Origin: Apoderus coryli
Taxonomy: Eukaryota; Arthropoda; Insecta; Coleoptera; Attelabidae
Assembly: GCA_911728435.2 (NCBI GenBank)
Contig: OU452199.1
Coordinates: forward strand, 5,900,860-5,964,859
DNA length: 64,000 nt
Reading direction: 5' to 3'
Shown here: one piece after another, positions 63,895 through 64,000 of the stretch
Numbering within the stretch: the first letter of the stretch is position 1
How the letters are laid out: each line of letters starts with the position of its first letter
Position numbers and translations under genes: made by a program
Notes under the pieces: generated by a model
Seen by the model: only the letters and a program-made list of their open reading frames with translations
Told to the model about the DNA's origin: nothing
The model's database searches: none

Positions 63895-64000
63895 ATGAAT
63901 AACGAGTACGACAGTAGTGGATCTCTTGACCTTGAAGTCGGTGAAGAACAAAGTGGCAATTTGCGCTTTATAGAGGCTTTATCCAATGACAAAGTGTTAT
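63895..64000 (+). CDS. possible start of a new gene, cut by the window end
   Basis: ATG preceded by AGTTGTTAAAA (A at -3). 35 codons without a stop: acidic start MNNEYDSSGSLDLEVGEEQS, then NLRFIEALSNDKVL. The last part could be the beginning of a MADF-type domain, but it is too short to decide. It could equally be a transposon protein or an accidental frame. Confidence 0.3.
   Translation, partial: MNNEYDSSGSLDLEVGEEQSGNLRFIEALSNDKVL

Overview
The window is nuclear DNA from an arthropod, very probably an insect (a beetle or another TE-rich order; I cannot fix the order). The evidence is GT-AG spliced exons of a secreted multi-domain protein, very AT-rich introns, and insect-type transposons (mariner, Tc1-like, piggyBac, BEL/Pao, Ty3/gypsy, copia, jockey/CR1-like and RTE-like LINEs). 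I see no rRNA, tRNA or prokaryotic feature.

One host gene dominates. On the + strand, 19 exons from 17037 to 63506 join without a phase conflict into 1,374 codons plus a TAG stop, followed 22 bases later by AATAAA. The product is a chain of 16 complement-control (CCP/sushi) modules with one immunoglobulin-like domain between the 12th and 13th. Two basic linkers with furin-type sites lie in the first half. The 5' end (signal peptide, first exons, promoter) is not visible; the first exon seen begins inside a codon. The architecture suggests an extracellular or synaptic-cleft scaffold of the kind insects make (Hikaru genki and its anchoring partner Hasp are the nearest architectures I can name), but I do not assign a symbol.

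Layout. 1-17 kb: intergenic or 5' intronic DNA full of broken transposons: a mariner, four LINE fragments, a BEL/Pao integrase end, and two long inverted-repeat elements. 17-32 kb: exons 1-7, with a Tc1-like element, an inverted-repeat element, three LINE remnants, a two-level tandem repeat (about 138 bp monomers) and an LTR relic in introns. 32-39 kb: a long intron with little recognisable content, then an array of about eleven 172-178 bp units. 39-50 kb: exons 8-17, with a mariner fragment, a long-TIR element split by a LINE, and a hAT remnant. 50-57 kb: a nearly intact copia element (187 bp LTRs, 5 bp target duplication) inserted into an older gypsy remnant. 57-63.5 kb: exons 18 and 19 around Crypton, gypsy and piggyBac debris. 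At 63.9 kb a short ATG-initiated frame runs off the window and may start the next gene.

The most unusual signal runs across the window rather than sitting in one gene. A compact motif (CUGANGA-like box, one extra base, a hairpin, GAA, then a short palindrome ACGU or ACAUGU) recurs in at least eight unrelated repeats. It resembles minimal, dimer-type hammerhead ribozymes known from Penelope-like retroelements. Two copies (9989-10025 and 15291-15325, minus strand) keep the core bases; most others carry core changes.
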